Positions 11,536 through 23,546 of a DNA stretch of 64,000 nucleotides are shown piece after piece. The stretch is taken from NCBI GenBank assembly GCA_949130495.1, contig OX422223.1, positions 81,796,251-81,860,250 of the forward strand, written 5' to 3'. Positions within the stretch are counted from its first letter, which is position 1; the number at the start of each line of letters is the position of its first letter. The notes below the pieces were generated by a model. That model ran no database searches. It was given only the letters and a program-made list of their open reading frames with translations, and was not told the origin of the DNA. The DNA comes from Sambucus nigra (taxonomy: Eukaryota; Streptophyta; Magnoliopsida; Dipsacales; Adoxaceae). Position numbers and translations under genes: made by a program.

Positions 11536-13161
11536 TGTAAGGACACAAATTTCCAATTGAGTCCATATATAGTTTTGGCTCAATTTCGGACAAAAACATT
11601 TATTCATAGGTTAGTGATTTATTGCAATATTCTCAAGCCTATGAAGTATGTGTTGAAGACGTAGCGGCAAAGAATTTAAAGCTTCATCAAAATGACGGTT
11701 TGTGTGCCTCGTTTCTACGTCATCAACTAAGGTTCCATGCTCCCAAGGTATGAATGTAATTATATCTATATAGGAGCTTGGAACAATTTGTATTGGGTGT
11801 TGGGTGTAATAAAAACTGCATTTTATTTTCATAAAGAATCATTTAGAACTTTAAAATAAGTATATAAAAGTTTCTGGGCCAAAATCGAATTTTACAAACT
11901 TTCTGGTCGTTCGTTAGAAATGTCGTTCGAACGAGTTTTTTCGTTCGAACCAGTTTCGTTCGAACGAGTTTTGTCGTTCGAACCAGTTTCGTTCGAACGA
12001 GTTTTGCCAACGACCCTAACTGGTCAGTCGTTCGATATGTCATTCGAACGAATGTTCGTTCTAACGAGGTATCTAACGAACTTCTAACTGGTCGCTCGTT
12101 AGAAGTCTCGTTCGAACGAGAATCAAGTTCGTTCGAACGAGATTCCAGCGGGAACAGTTATTTGGCAGTTTTTTGCAGTTTTTCCCCACTCCTCCACTTG
12201 GTTTTCAACCAACTTTTTTCATACATTATTATGTGCGGGAAACACATTTTCCAAGACATCTTTTTCATACCATACAAACTCTTAGAGAGTATTTTGAGAC
12301 AAAATTTGTTTAAGGAAAAAGATCATGTTTTGAGTGTTATTCTTTCAAAGAAAAATTCATACACACTCTAGTTTACACCCAATTGTGTTTATCCAAGTTT
12401 CTATATTTATATCAATTGCTTGGAGTTTTTGGCACCGGTTTTCTCTACCGAATTCAAGAGACGTTTCGGGTTTGCTTCTACACCCCATCACAAAGAAGAC
12501 TTTTGTTGAGATTCTACTCACACGGAGAAAGGCTCCATGCTTGGGTGACGGTGACCATATAAAGTCCCATCGGTGGATTCCGAGACCGCGGTGGTGTTCC
12601 GAGGTTGTCCGCTAGGAAGAGGTTTCTACGAGAAGGAGCGTCGAGGCTTGAGAGGGATCGAGTCAGTCGTTGTAAGTCTATCTGTCTTGTAATTGTAATT
12701 CCATATCTAGTGGACTTGTGGCTAGGGCCGTCCGAGGTTGTTTCCCGTCTTGGGTTTTTCCTCGTACATCTCGGCGTAGTGTGACATTGTTTATTTTATC
12801 TTGCACAATAATTTAGAATCCATGCTTAGGATAATTTCAAGATAAAATTTGGTTTAATTATCACACTCATTTAATTTGGGACTTAAATTAAATATTGGGT
12901 AAATTTGGTTTATTCAAGTCATTTGCTAAAATTGGTTTCGCCTAACTTTGGTTAAATGAATAATCATGACTTTGGCAAATTCTAAGACTTGAATTATGTT
13001 TTAATTTGTTTTGAGAAATTAAAACTTGTTGCTATTTTTGAAAGTTGAACTATCACCTGTTTTACAACGCTTCCGCATCATCTCTCTTGTGTTTTACTAA
13101 AAAGGAAATTAAAGTTTTTAAATTCGAGATTATATTAAAAACCGGGGTTTACCCCTTTTCA
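11536..13161 (+). repeat. 3' LTR of the SIRE-type element
   Basis: A copy of 6129-7776 with a few substitutions and small deletions, mainly in the palindrome cluster (11900-12150). It ends in TTTTCA and is followed by the duplication GATAG. Confidence 0.88.
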
Positions 13162-13166
13162 GATAG

Positions 13167-13740
13167 TACTTGCTAGTTTAGTGATAGAGACTTCTTAGTA
13201 TTGATTATGACTTGGGTTGGGACACTCTTGTAGTATTTCTCTTGTGATGAGGGGTGATGTTTCTCTTGCATATGAGTATCGACGAGATGCACGTTTACCG
13301 TAAATGAATAACATTATTATTATTATTATTATTTTAATAACATAAGTTATATCTAGCACCTTTAGAGTGCTGACCCAAATCTATGAACATTTTTCTTCCA
13401 TGGGTAATATTATTATTATGTACACGGATGAGCTCTCAGACTTGCAGAATTTGGAGATTCAACTTTGATCCTGTTGTTTTGATTTCAGTAGTCACTTGTA
13501 TTCAGGAGTTTTGATTTAGAGGTGCTTATGGTTGTATCTTTAGTTGAGAAATTCATATAGAAGATATTAAATAGTGTATTCAGATTTATTTGATTTTCAA
13601 TTTTATCTCAGTTAAGTTATTTTTATTGTAATATATTATTGAGTTTTATATTGTGGATGTTTTTTTTTACTGTCATTTTTTTATGTTCATGTTGATGTTG
13701 ATAAGGATATAAATTTTTAGCGCTCCCCTATCTTCAATGT
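13167..13740 (+). mobile_element. Tekay-like LTR, second part after the SIRE insertion
   Basis: Resumes the LTR broken at 6128. A stretch near 13358-13385 (GTGCTGACCCAAATC) sits where the other Tekay-like LTR has GGCTCTGACCCGTTTC (17026-17041). The LTR end could not be fixed; it lies between about 13720 and 13760. An (ATT)n microsatellite is at 13310-13335. Confidence 0.4.
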
Positions 13741-13788
13741 ATCATCCTGATCAACTGGGAGTAGAAAATAGGTAATATTATAGGCTAG

Positions 13789-14498
13789 CCATGAGCGAGT
13801 GAGCTTCCTAGAAGCTTGTTCCGACGATCACCAAATCCATATATTCTGGCCCGACCAAGAGAAGACTTCTTTCATCACTACCCTTGGCCTATACTATTAC
13901 ACAGTTGTGCCGTTTGGAATAAAAAAATATAGGGGACCTACCAGCATCTCGTCACCAAGATGTTTAAGCATTAGTTAGATGATACCATGGAAGTATATAT
14001 TGACGACAAGCTCGTGAAAAGAAAATAGAAGAGCGATCATATAGCGGATCTGGTGAAGATGTTTGAAGTCCTCAAATAAAACAGAATGAAGCTCAATGAA
14101 ACCAAGTGTTCTTTTGGAGTCCGATCTAGAAAGGTTTTGGGTTACCTGGTCAGCTAAAGTGGAATTCAAGCAAACTTTGACTAAATTGAAGCAGTATGAA
14201 CTATCTAGCCACCCAAGACTGTTAGGGATGTTTAAAAGTTGAACGAGATGTTAGTGGCACTTAACCTTTTCATATTTAAATCCACTGAAAAGTGATATCC
14301 TTTATTTTAATTGTTAAGTAAGGAGAAAAATAAGGCCAGGAACAATGAATGATCAAAGGAACTTGAGGAAATCAAACTCTTCTTAAGCCGACCTCGTTTG
14401 CTCATGGTCCCAAATTTGGGTAATCCAATTTACCTGTACCTCTTGGTGTCTGACCATGCAGTCAGTTCAAACTTTGTATGTGAGAAAGAGGGGAATAT
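13789..14498 (+). pseudogene. pol: Tat-lineage pol pseudogene, reverse transcriptase and start of RNase H
   Basis: Translation shows a decayed reverse transcriptase: WPDQEKTSFIT, then VVPFGIKK, and after a frameshift the catalytic block VYIDD (13997-14011 region). Next come MFEVLK, CSFGVRSRKVLGYLVS and PPKTVRDV, then YLYLLVSDHAVSS of the RNase H. These are hallmarks of Tat/Retand-type Ty3/gypsy pol. Many sense codons have become TAG, TAA or TGA, often where Gln or Trp is expected, as C-to-T decay of methylated DNA would give. The frame is cut at 14498 inside RNase H by the insertion of 14499-38027 and resumes at 38028. Confidence 0.8.
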
Positions 14499-15613
14499 TG
14501 TAATACCCCGTATTTTTATGCTATATTAATTTGGGAATTTATTAAATTTAATGTGAGTGAATTATTTAATAAAAATCCGGAAATTAATTATGTTATAATT
14601 ATTAACGTGACGCGAGTTAGTAATTATGGGAAATTTGTTGAAAATTACTATTGAGCAATGTAATATATGATATTGATTATATTGAATGTCACGAGTGAAT
14701 AAAATGACGATTTTGGAAATTTGAGTCGGGACGCGCCCGTGTCGCGTCGGGACTAATTATTGATAAATAAAAGTGAATATTTTATAAGTTGTTCGTATGA
14801 TCGTTTTGAGTGCGCCAACGCGTCCGGAAGAGTCGAGATAGTCAGAAAAGTGTACCCGGGGGTTTAGTTTGGGTCTCGGGGCGTTTTTAGGCCTAATTAG
14901 TAACCCGGGAGGGCATTTTGGTCTTTTTACATTTTTGGGTAATTAAACCCACGAAAATTAGAGGGGCTATATCTGATATTGAGGTTGTAACCTAGGGTTA
15001 GAATTCCCAAAACCTAGAACGTCCATTGGAGAAGAGAGGAGAGAGCTCTCAAGCAAATTCAAGGGTCAAAACTCAACGGTTTGCACCGCCGCCGCCACCA
15101 ACGCGTAGATCGCGCAACGGGCTAGGCAACCACACCAAAAACATCTACAAATCAGAACGTCGAAAATCCCAGGAAAGTGTTTATCTTGCTATTTTCATTG
15201 GTGCAATTTCCATATTAGTTTAGGAATAATTAGAGATGATATATATGGAAGAAAACCCAAATTGTGATAGGAATTTGCATATAGTAAAGACTTAAACCTT
15301 ATTCTGGAAGTCTCTTGTGATGTAGAAAGAAAACCCACGAAATTTTGGTGTAAATAAGAAAGAAATTTCGGGATAAAACAGATTAGAATCATGAGTTAGA
15401 GATTTTTAGGGTTCTTGAGTTTTAAATGAATTATGGCTTGATTAATCCATGTTTAGTGATGTAAATTGATATGTTTTACGTTGAAAATACCTGATATGAT
15501 GATATAAGGTTAGTAGTATCAATTTTGGGACAATTGGGATTAGAAAATATGGATTTGGTGTAAGTTTGGAGATGAAACCCGTAACAGCGATTCTGCTGAT
15601 TTCGCAGACCTGC

Positions 15614-15691
15614 TTGATCGATCGATCGAGCCCAGAGCTTCGATCGATCGAAGGTTCGATCGATCGAGCCCCAAACCTCGATCGATCGACC
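15614..15691. repeat. GATCGATC palindromic minisatellite, 5' LTR copy
   Basis: Four clusters of TCGATCGATCGA-type palindromes are separated by 8-12-bp spacers such as GCCCAGAGCT. The 3' LTR copy (23075-23172) has one extra unit of about 23 bp. Confidence 0.85.
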
Positions 15692-16265
15692 CCTCCTAGC
15701 AGACTCCTATTTCCCTTTTTAATTGAGTTAAATTCAATTTATCGTGAAGTAATTCTTGGGCATCCTTAATAAAATATTTTGGGAGATAGGGAAGACCAGT
15801 AGGACATGTGAATAAATTTTTGGACCCTCGATGCCGGGCAAAGATTGTATTTTGGGATAACTACATAAGGGTCGGTAAATTTATGATTTAAAGAGAGAGA
15901 GTCACGTAAGAGAGTTACTTTGGGGACAAATGTGTATACCTACTGAATTTTATAATTGGGAGGATAGAATCCATGACGCGTTGTGTGATAAGTGGAAAAG
16001 TTCCTCAAATTAAAGTAAGATGTAAATGGTTATACGTGATAACTATATAATGTGAAATAAACGCGAATGACGTAATTATGGGAATTGATAATTTACCCAG
16101 TATTGATATGATAATCTTAGTATAGTTATATGATTGTGTATGCATATACTATCTATGTGTGAAAATCATGCCCACGCTACTTGCTATCCCAGAGGTTTTC
16201 GCGCTGGGACAGTCTTATCTCGATGGGACCTTTATGGGGGATATTGACTCGTACCCTAGAAGATA

Positions 16266-16470
16266 GATATCCTTGGTACAGGCTAGTGATATGATAGTTC
16301 ATACGGTCCTAAGAGATGCAGGCATGTGTCATCCTCTTAGAGACTTGGAATCTATTCTTTGCCTCATCTTGTTTGTGTATAGATATCCTTGGTACGGGCT
16401 ATCGCAGTGGTAGTTCAGACGGTCCTAAGGGACTTGGAATCTATACTTCGTCTCAATATTGTTTGAGTAT
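16266..16470 (+). repeat. Internal tandem duplication in the Tekay-like LTR
   Basis: Two units of about 100 bp each contain ATAGATATCCTTGGTAC, CGGTCCTAAG and GACTTGGAATCTAT in the same order. The duplication is also present in the 3' LTR (36670-36870), so it is older than this insertion. Confidence 0.75.
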
Positions 16471-17621
16471 GTGTTAATACAATTCGAGAGTGATTCCGAA
16501 TTTGTATTCCCATTAATGTGAGTGATATGGGGTTTGGATAGTAGAGTATGCCCGCACCATAGTTTTCTTTGGGGTGCTGTTATGGTTTATATATATTTTA
16601 TGAGTGGTTAATATATATATGGAAATTATGAAATCTGGAACTGTCTACTGTGATGTGATATGTAGGACGTGGTTGATAACTCAAATTATAATTACTTGTG
16701 TTGAGAAAGTATAATATGACACTGAAAAACTTTATTGATTTATAAAGTAAAAATGAGAACTTTGGTTACTAATTGAAATAGTATCTTCAAACAATTGAAT
16801 CGTTAAATTTTGAATCTTACGAGTAAAATAAGATAAGTTGAACCATTGGGAAATAATAGCGTGTTATATGATGAGATAGACCCTTGGGAAGGTTAGTGCG
16901 ATAGGTGTGCACATTAGAAGAGAGGTGAGAATTTCTCAAGAGAGTGTTGCACTAATATGTTGTTGCATTGGCCTGTATCAATTTAAATACTTGCTAAACG
17001 TATTTTAAATCAAACACACTATCGGGCTCTGACCCGTTTCTTTTTCTCTCTCTCTCTCTCTTGTATATATATGTATGTATTACAGGTGCCCAGCTACAGG
17101 GGCGTCTTGCTTAGGATCTCTTGGAAGGAACGCGTTGCAGCTTAGGTGGGAGTTGCAGGTCTCTTGATTAGACGACTTCGTTCATTCGGATCCACTTTTA
17201 ATACTTTCATCTAGTTGGGCATGTGTAGCTCTTTCCATTATTCCGTTGTTGTTGGACATTCGTATTTCAGTTATTTCCAGTATTGTTACTATGGGATTTA
17301 TTCAGTTTGGATGTGTAACTTTTAATTTCGTATGTTGACATTCGATTGTCGAATGTATTAATTTAATTGGATTATGTTGCAGAGTTTAATATGGTGTGAT
17401 TCTTACTTATTGAATGTTGTTAATAAAATAAATGATTTCTTTAAATAAAATTTGGAAAGTATGTATGAAAATGTTTTTGACACCTAGCTTAATTAATTAG
17501 GGTGTTAAATTGGAAAAGTTTATTTTTCGACAGTGATGTTAAGAATGGACCAAATGTCCACCTTGATTTAATTTAATAAAGGAGTGATCACCCGATATTT
17601 AATTAGGTGGGGTGTCACAGG

Positions 17622-17633
17622 TGGTATCAGAGC
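17622..17633 (+). promoter_or_regulatory. Primer-binding site, initiator tRNA-Met
   Basis: TGGTATCAGAGC begins two bases after the LTR end. The next 100 bp (CATCAGGTTCTAGTGTCC and onward) align with the same region of the coding Tekay element (minus strand from 54316). Confidence 0.9.
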
Positions 17634-20600
17634 ATCAGGTTCTAGTGTCCTTAGGATCTGTACGGCTTATTACGCTTTCAGCGTTGCTTTGTTTGTTATA
17701 GAGCCCTATGTTTAGGATTGTATATTCATTTGACGAGATTTCGTTCTCCTGCTATAATGTGTATACACTAGTGAATTCTAATTTCGTTCGGATGTGTGCG
17801 TGTGCCGAGTGATGACGAATGTCAGAAGAGGACCGTTAAGCGTACATCAGGAGGCAAGGCTCAGTTGAGATTATGAAATATATCCGAGGATGATGACCGT
17901 AGACGAGGACACTTCCATTATGGCACGAGAAGCCACGACTAGAAAGGCGACTAAGGTGCAGCAATGATTTTCAAATGCTGTTATAGTCAAATGAGGTGCG
18001 AGAGTAAACTTACCCAACGTATTACAAAAAACTTGTAGAGAACGTCAGTGGGAAATTTTAGAAACGCAAAAATTTTATGTGTTTACCAAAGGGGGTAAAG
18101 TATCCAAAGGCGTAAATATAGGACGGAGTGTGGCAAACTGAAAGTGAAAATTTCGAGAAAATTTCTTGGCTTTCGGAACAAAATTATAATGGTTGGAATC
18201 AACCACCAATTTTAGAAGTGGAATGCTATGCCTATAGGAGAACCTTAGGTACAGTGATGACCGTATGTTCCTTCCTTAACTGTTCAGGATTAGAAGCAAA
18301 CGTGGTTCTGAACTCATCGCAGGAGGGCATGACAGAAGTCCAATTGTGGATATGAATCTTAACCATTAGCAGATTTTGTATCGAAAGATGTAGATACAAG
18401 TGGGGGGAAACAACTCCGAGTGGGAGATCGACACGTAGTAATAGTTGATAACACTCAAAGAGGAAATTCTGATGGACGAACGATTCATAGGTTGACATTG
18501 TCATATTTTGTCAATATAGATGATAACACTTCTTTGTGGGGGAAGTTAAAGGAATCGAAGAATTTAGTCGAGAATAAGACTGAATACAACGGTGGTGGTA
18601 TAACACCACAAAAGGATGTGGATACACATCAGGAAAACCATGTAAATGCTTCAGATAGTTAAATTCTTACCAAGTGATGGTAAATTCAGTAAGTACTATT
18701 ATAGATAGTAACATGATCTCTATGGCCTAAAAAGCTAAGGGAACAACCGGGATGGCTAACAGGAATCGAGTTTACTAACGTCCGAGAGAAGGACAATCCT
18801 AACCTGGTTAGTAGGACAGGTGGTAAGTGGATTATGTGTTGAGGTATTTTGTGCGGAGTGAAATCGCTCACGATAAAATGTTCCAAAATGAGAAAAAGGG
18901 ACAAGAACACGGTGCGTAGTAAAAGGCAACGATTAAAATAATTTTGTTTTGGTTTGGACAGACGCGCTACGTCCGAAATCCATTTGTGCAGTCAAGACGA
19001 TTGCCAAGATGGAAGTATAGGTTGTATCCTCAGAGGATGCGACGTGTTTGTGTGACACGAGCGAGTCACCATATTTTGTTCATTGCTAGATTAGCATGTG
19101 AGACGAGCTTAATGCATATAAGTATGAATGCTACCATTATGTGAATATTTTTCCCTAGTGTAGCGGGATTTTTCTTTAGTGCTATCCGCGGAGGATGGAC
19201 GAGTATATTAACAGTGTTTTATACTTTATTGAGGTTACTTGTTGTAGTGATGTGATACACGAGTATGATAATTATCTTTGTTAAAATGTTGGGTAGTATG
19301 ATAGTGGGCATTTATTGCAAGGCTATCGGAGTAGTTGCATTGGTGCAACATGTTTTATGTTTGTTTTGGCAAGGCTTTACCTGTAAGAAGGTTGGACTTG
19401 CACTTATATTATCTATCCAAGAGACTTTGGAGGAGATAGTGGGCTCGAGATATTCGATGCCAATGTATGTATAGACTTGGTCAGTATAATTCCATATGTA
19501 TCGGGATTTACCATTGAACGAAAAGATTTGACTCAGTATTATGTTTAGCACTCTGGACTTAGTGATAGGAAGAGTGCAGTGTTATATTTATCCTTTAGAG
19601 AGGTGGGAGATAAGAGTTATACCCCTATTATTAGGGAAGGGAATTTGGAGAATTCCGATCGTATGTTTCCTAGGTTTATAGAATGTATTACCATTAACCT
19701 ACACTGAACAATAGCGCAATTAGTGAAACATTTTTTATTAAGCATAATTACGGGAGAAATTGTAACTTTTCTGTCAAGGGACGTAATAAAGGGGTATATA
19801 CTATGGACGGAGGACCTAACGGATTTCGATAACCGAAAATGCTAGGTAGTAGTGTATCGGGGGGTTCCTTGTTTGGATTTCGCTTTGCGAGACATCCCAC
19901 GCATGAAACTTAGCGTAAGGTTGGAAATAGGGAGACGTTTGGTCACTATTCCATGAGTTCGATACCCTGGTCGAAGCGGAATCAAGTAATTATGTATGTA
20001 AGTTGGAAGTTGCATTTTGTTTTAAGGTCATTGGAGCCGTAATTTTTTTTTTTGTGGTAGTAAAGCATTGAAAATTATTCCCACGAGTTGAGGGGTGGAA
20101 CGATGATAAGGAGAATTTAAGAATTTTGATTTCTAGGGTGATTGAGAGTACCCAAATGTCATAACCGCGTACAGAACACAAGGTGAATAAAGAGTTGGAA
20201 TGATTTTTAGCATGTATTATCTGGAAAGAACTTTCTATTATACAAAAGAGATGACCTGTAATTATTTTGATGAATAGAGCGTTAGTGATTTATTTTGGTT
20301 GTTGTACCTATTTGGGAAAATTGTTGTACTTATCTGAGGAAGGTTGAGAATTATTATTCCTCTTTCATCGTCATGGAATTTGAATGCACTATTCCTTCTA
20401 TTCTGTTGAATTTAGTTAGTCCTACAGATGATTAGCACGCCGTTCGCTCTCCCAGGGTGGTCAGAGTGTTGCAAAAATGTGGGCATCTTGGTTAACTACA
20501 GTTAAAATAGTCCGAGTCGAAGGGACGTGGTAATAGACGTGTGAAATATATGTTTGTGGGACTAGTATAACGAAGTGGAAGTGGCGAAGTGGATTAAACG

Positions 20601-21945
20601 TCATATGAGGGGCGATAATCCGTACATAAGTGTGTAATTATAATAGCACGCCCTAACTTGATTGGAAGGCTGTGGGAAGCCATTCAAGAATTGGTATTCC
20701 TTGAATAGAGTAGAACTTAATTGTTATGAAGCAAACCCGGAGCGGAGTTGTTATTAGTCAAGTGTGAGAGCGACTTGCGCATACAAAGAGTAATGATGTT
20801 AGTATAGTATAAGAGGTCCAGAAGTGCGCTTCGTGAAGAGAAGAGCACGGGTCGGAACTTTCGGCATACTCCAAGAAAGGAAGGGGAGTATTACATGTCA
20901 CGTAATATGAGACATTTTAAGGGAAGAATCGATGTTTAGCGAGACGTAGTGAGTAGTCTCTACATGCACTGCCCATAGATTAGGTTTGGTTGAAAGAGGA
21001 GAATCAACCAAAGAATTTTGTGTTTATCAAAATTCCTGAAAGTGGGAAAGGTTGGTAAAGTCGGTAAAGTTCTTGGATGGGTTTCCATCCTCAAAACAAG
21101 ATCAAGGGTTTATCCCGAACATGTGAATTAAGTCGCCGAGGAGGAAGTGATTGATATTCCTTTGGGCTGGCTTACAATATTAACAAGTATGCCCCCAGAC
21201 TTCCTTTGAAAGGAAGGATCGCGCCAGTGCATGGTTCAGCGCAGTATAAATTTCTGAATCAGGATGAGATTGGTAAATCCCACCTTTGTAATGAGATTTC
21301 AGAAACCATCGGAGATAAGATTTCATTTCGAGTAGAATGTATCACCCTTAGCCAGGGAATAAGCGCATGGTGATTAAAGATTAGTGGTGCCACGTGAAGG
21401 AAATTTTGGAATCGTGGTACGATGATTTCAAGCATGCTCTGTAGAAGCACTCGTACTTGTTTGCCGCGCACGAGGTACTTATTAAGGTTTTGTTATGGAA
21501 GAACCTCGACTATTCTCCTTCTGTATGTTTAGAGGAGAGTAGAAAATCAAAATTTTTGATCGGTCGAGAAAATATCCGATATCTATGGTGGAATTCCACG
21601 ACTGTTTTAGGCAGTCAGGAGTGGTCGAATGTTTGTATGATCTTCTCAGAATGGGATTTTTATGTATGAATAAATACGAGTAGTTTGTCACGTAGTGAGG
21701 TGCGGCCTCCTAATGATAGTGAGATAAGGAATTATAACGTATAGGCATGACCTATGCGAATGTTGTCGGGTGGGAGCACAATGTGGAGTGTCTCCAATAA
21801 GAATGTAAAACAATGTTGTTGTGAGGAGAAAGCTACAGTGATTGAGCGCCGTACTATGTAGATAATTTGCGTACTGACAAGGATATCTAGATTTATTCTT
21901 ACCAGGTGTGCCTTATTTTCCGAATTTCGGGACGAAATTCCGTTA
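17634..21945 (+). other. Non-coding interior of the large Tekay-like derivative
   Basis: 4.3 kb with no gag or pol motif on either strand; open stretches stay under about 95 codons and carry no recognisable domain. The first 100 bp resemble the leader of the coding Tekay element and the last 40 bp (near 21920-21959) carry the usual pre-LTR block. Its LTRs are well preserved, so the missing coding capacity is unlikely to be simple decay after insertion. Confidence 0.7.
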
Positions 21946-21959
21946 TTAGGGGGGAAGTA
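21946..21959 (+). promoter_or_regulatory. Polypurine tract of the large non-coding element
   Basis: TTAGGGGGGAAGTA immediately precedes the 3' LTR start TGTAATACCCC. Confidence 0.8.
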
Positions 21960-23546
21960 TGTAATACCCCGTATTTTTATGCTATATTAATTTGGAGATT
22001 TATTAAATTTAATGTGAGTTAATTATTTAATAAAAATCCGAAAATTAATTATGTTATAATTATTAACGTGACGAGAGTTAGTAATTATGGGAAATTTGTT
22101 GAATATTACTATTGAGCAAAGTAATATATGATATTGATTATATTGAATGTCACGAGTGAATAAAATGACGATTTTGGAAATTTGAGTCGGGACGCGCCTG
22201 TGTCGCGTCGGGACTAATTATTGATAAATAAAAGTGAATATTTTATAAGTTGTTCGTATGATCATTTTGAGTGTGCCAACGCGTCCGGAAGGGTCGAGAT
22301 AGTCAGAAAAGTGTACCCGGGGGTTTAGTTTGGGTCTCGGGGCGTTTTTAGGCCTAATTAGTAACCCGGGAGGGCATTTTGGTCTTTTTAAATTTTTGGG
22401 TAATTAAACCCACGAAAATTAGAGGGGCTATATCTGATATTGAGGTTGTCACCTAGGGTAAGAATTCCCAAAACCTATAACGGCCATTGGAGAAGAGAGG
22501 AGAGAGCTCTCAAGCAAATTCAAGGGCCAAAACTCAACGGTTTGCACCGCCGCCTCCACCAACGCGTAGATCGCGCAACGGGCTACGCAACCACACCAAA
22601 AACATCTACAAATCAGAACGTCGAAAATCCCAGGTAAGTGTTTATCTTGCTATTTTCGTTGGTGCAATTTCCATATTAGTTTAGGAATAATTAGAGATGA
22701 TATATATGGAAGAAAACCCAAATTGTGATAGGAATTTGCATATAGTAAAGACTTAAACCTTATTCTGGAAGTCTCTTGTGATGTAGAAAGAAAACCCACG
22801 AAATTTCGGTGTAAATAAGAAAGAAATTTCGGGATAAAACAGATTAGAATCATGAGTTAGAGATTTTTAGGGTTCTTGAGTTTTAAATGAATTATGGCTT
22901 GATTAATCCACGTTTAGTGATGTAAATTGATATGTTTTACGTTGAAAATACCTGATATGATGATATAAGGTTAGTGGTATCAATTTTGGGACGATTGGGA
23001 TTAGAAAATATGGATTTGGTGTAAGTTTGGAGATGAAACCCGTAACTGCGATTCTGCATATTTCGCAGACCTGCTTGATCGATCGATCGAGCCCAGAGCT
23101 TCGATCGATCAAGCCCAGAGCTTCGATCGATCGAAGGTTCGATCGATCGAGCCCCAAACCTCGATCGATCGACCCCTCCTGGCAGACTCCTATTTACCTT
23201 TTTAATTGAGTTAAATTCAATTTATCGTGAAGTAATTCTTGGGCATCCTTAATAAAATGTTTTGGGAGATAGGGAAGACCAGTAGGACATGTGAATAGAT
23301 TTTTGGACCCTCGATGCCGGGCAAAGATTGTATTTTGGGATAACTACATAAGGGTTGGTAAATTTATGATTTAAAGAGAGAGAGTCACGTAAGAGAGTTA
23401 CTTTGGGGACAAATGTGTATACCTACTGAATTTTATAATTGGGAGGATAGAATCCATGACGCGTTATGTAATAAGTGGAAAAGTTCCTCAAATTAAAGTA
23501 AGATGTAAATGGTTATACGTGATAACTATATAATGTGAAATAAATG
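21960..23546 (+). repeat. 3' LTR of the large non-coding element, first part
   Basis: Matches 14499-16060 closely. At 22634 it has an intact splice-donor consensus CAG/GTAAGTG where the 5' LTR has GAAAGT. The GATCGATC array (23075-23172) is one unit longer. The copy is interrupted after AATAAATG by the Athila element. Confidence 0.88.
23075..23172. repeat. GATCGATC palindromic minisatellite, 3' LTR copy
   Basis: Same array as at 15614-15691 but expanded by a duplicated unit containing GCCCAGAGCTTCGATCGATC. This shows copy-number change since the two LTRs were identical. Confidence 0.85.

Larger units (their letters stand above)
6129..13161 (+). mobile_element. Complete SIRE-type Ty1/copia element with gag but no pol (TR-GAG-like)
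   Basis: Two LTRs of 1648 and 1626 bp (6129-7776, 11536-13161), nearly identical by eye, start TGTAAGGACACAAA and end in TTTTCA. They are flanked by a perfect 5-bp duplication GATAG (6124-6128 and 13162-13166). A tRNA-Met primer site follows the first LTR and a purine tract precedes the second. The 3.76-kb interior holds one long gag frame and 1.7 kb of non-coding DNA. No protease, integrase, reverse transcriptase or RNase H motif is present. Gag-only elements with intact ends are known in plants as TR-GAG elements and depend on pol from a related element. Confidence 0.88.
14499..17619 (+). repeat. 5' LTR (3.1 kb) of the large non-coding element
   Basis: TG...CA ends. Contains a leader-like segment (about 14990-15172) that ends at a degraded splice-donor site (AG/GAAAGT at 15172), a GATCGATC minisatellite (15614-15691), an internal duplication (16266-16470) and a (TC)n run near 17043-17060. 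Few differences from the 3' LTR are visible, so insertion was recent relative to the decayed host. Confidence 0.88.

Noticed and set aside
15026..15223. 65-codon Pro-rich frame present in both Tekay-like LTRs (also 22487-22684)
   Set aside because: It runs through the splice-donor site into what should be intron, and its conservation is explained by the recent origin of the LTR pair.
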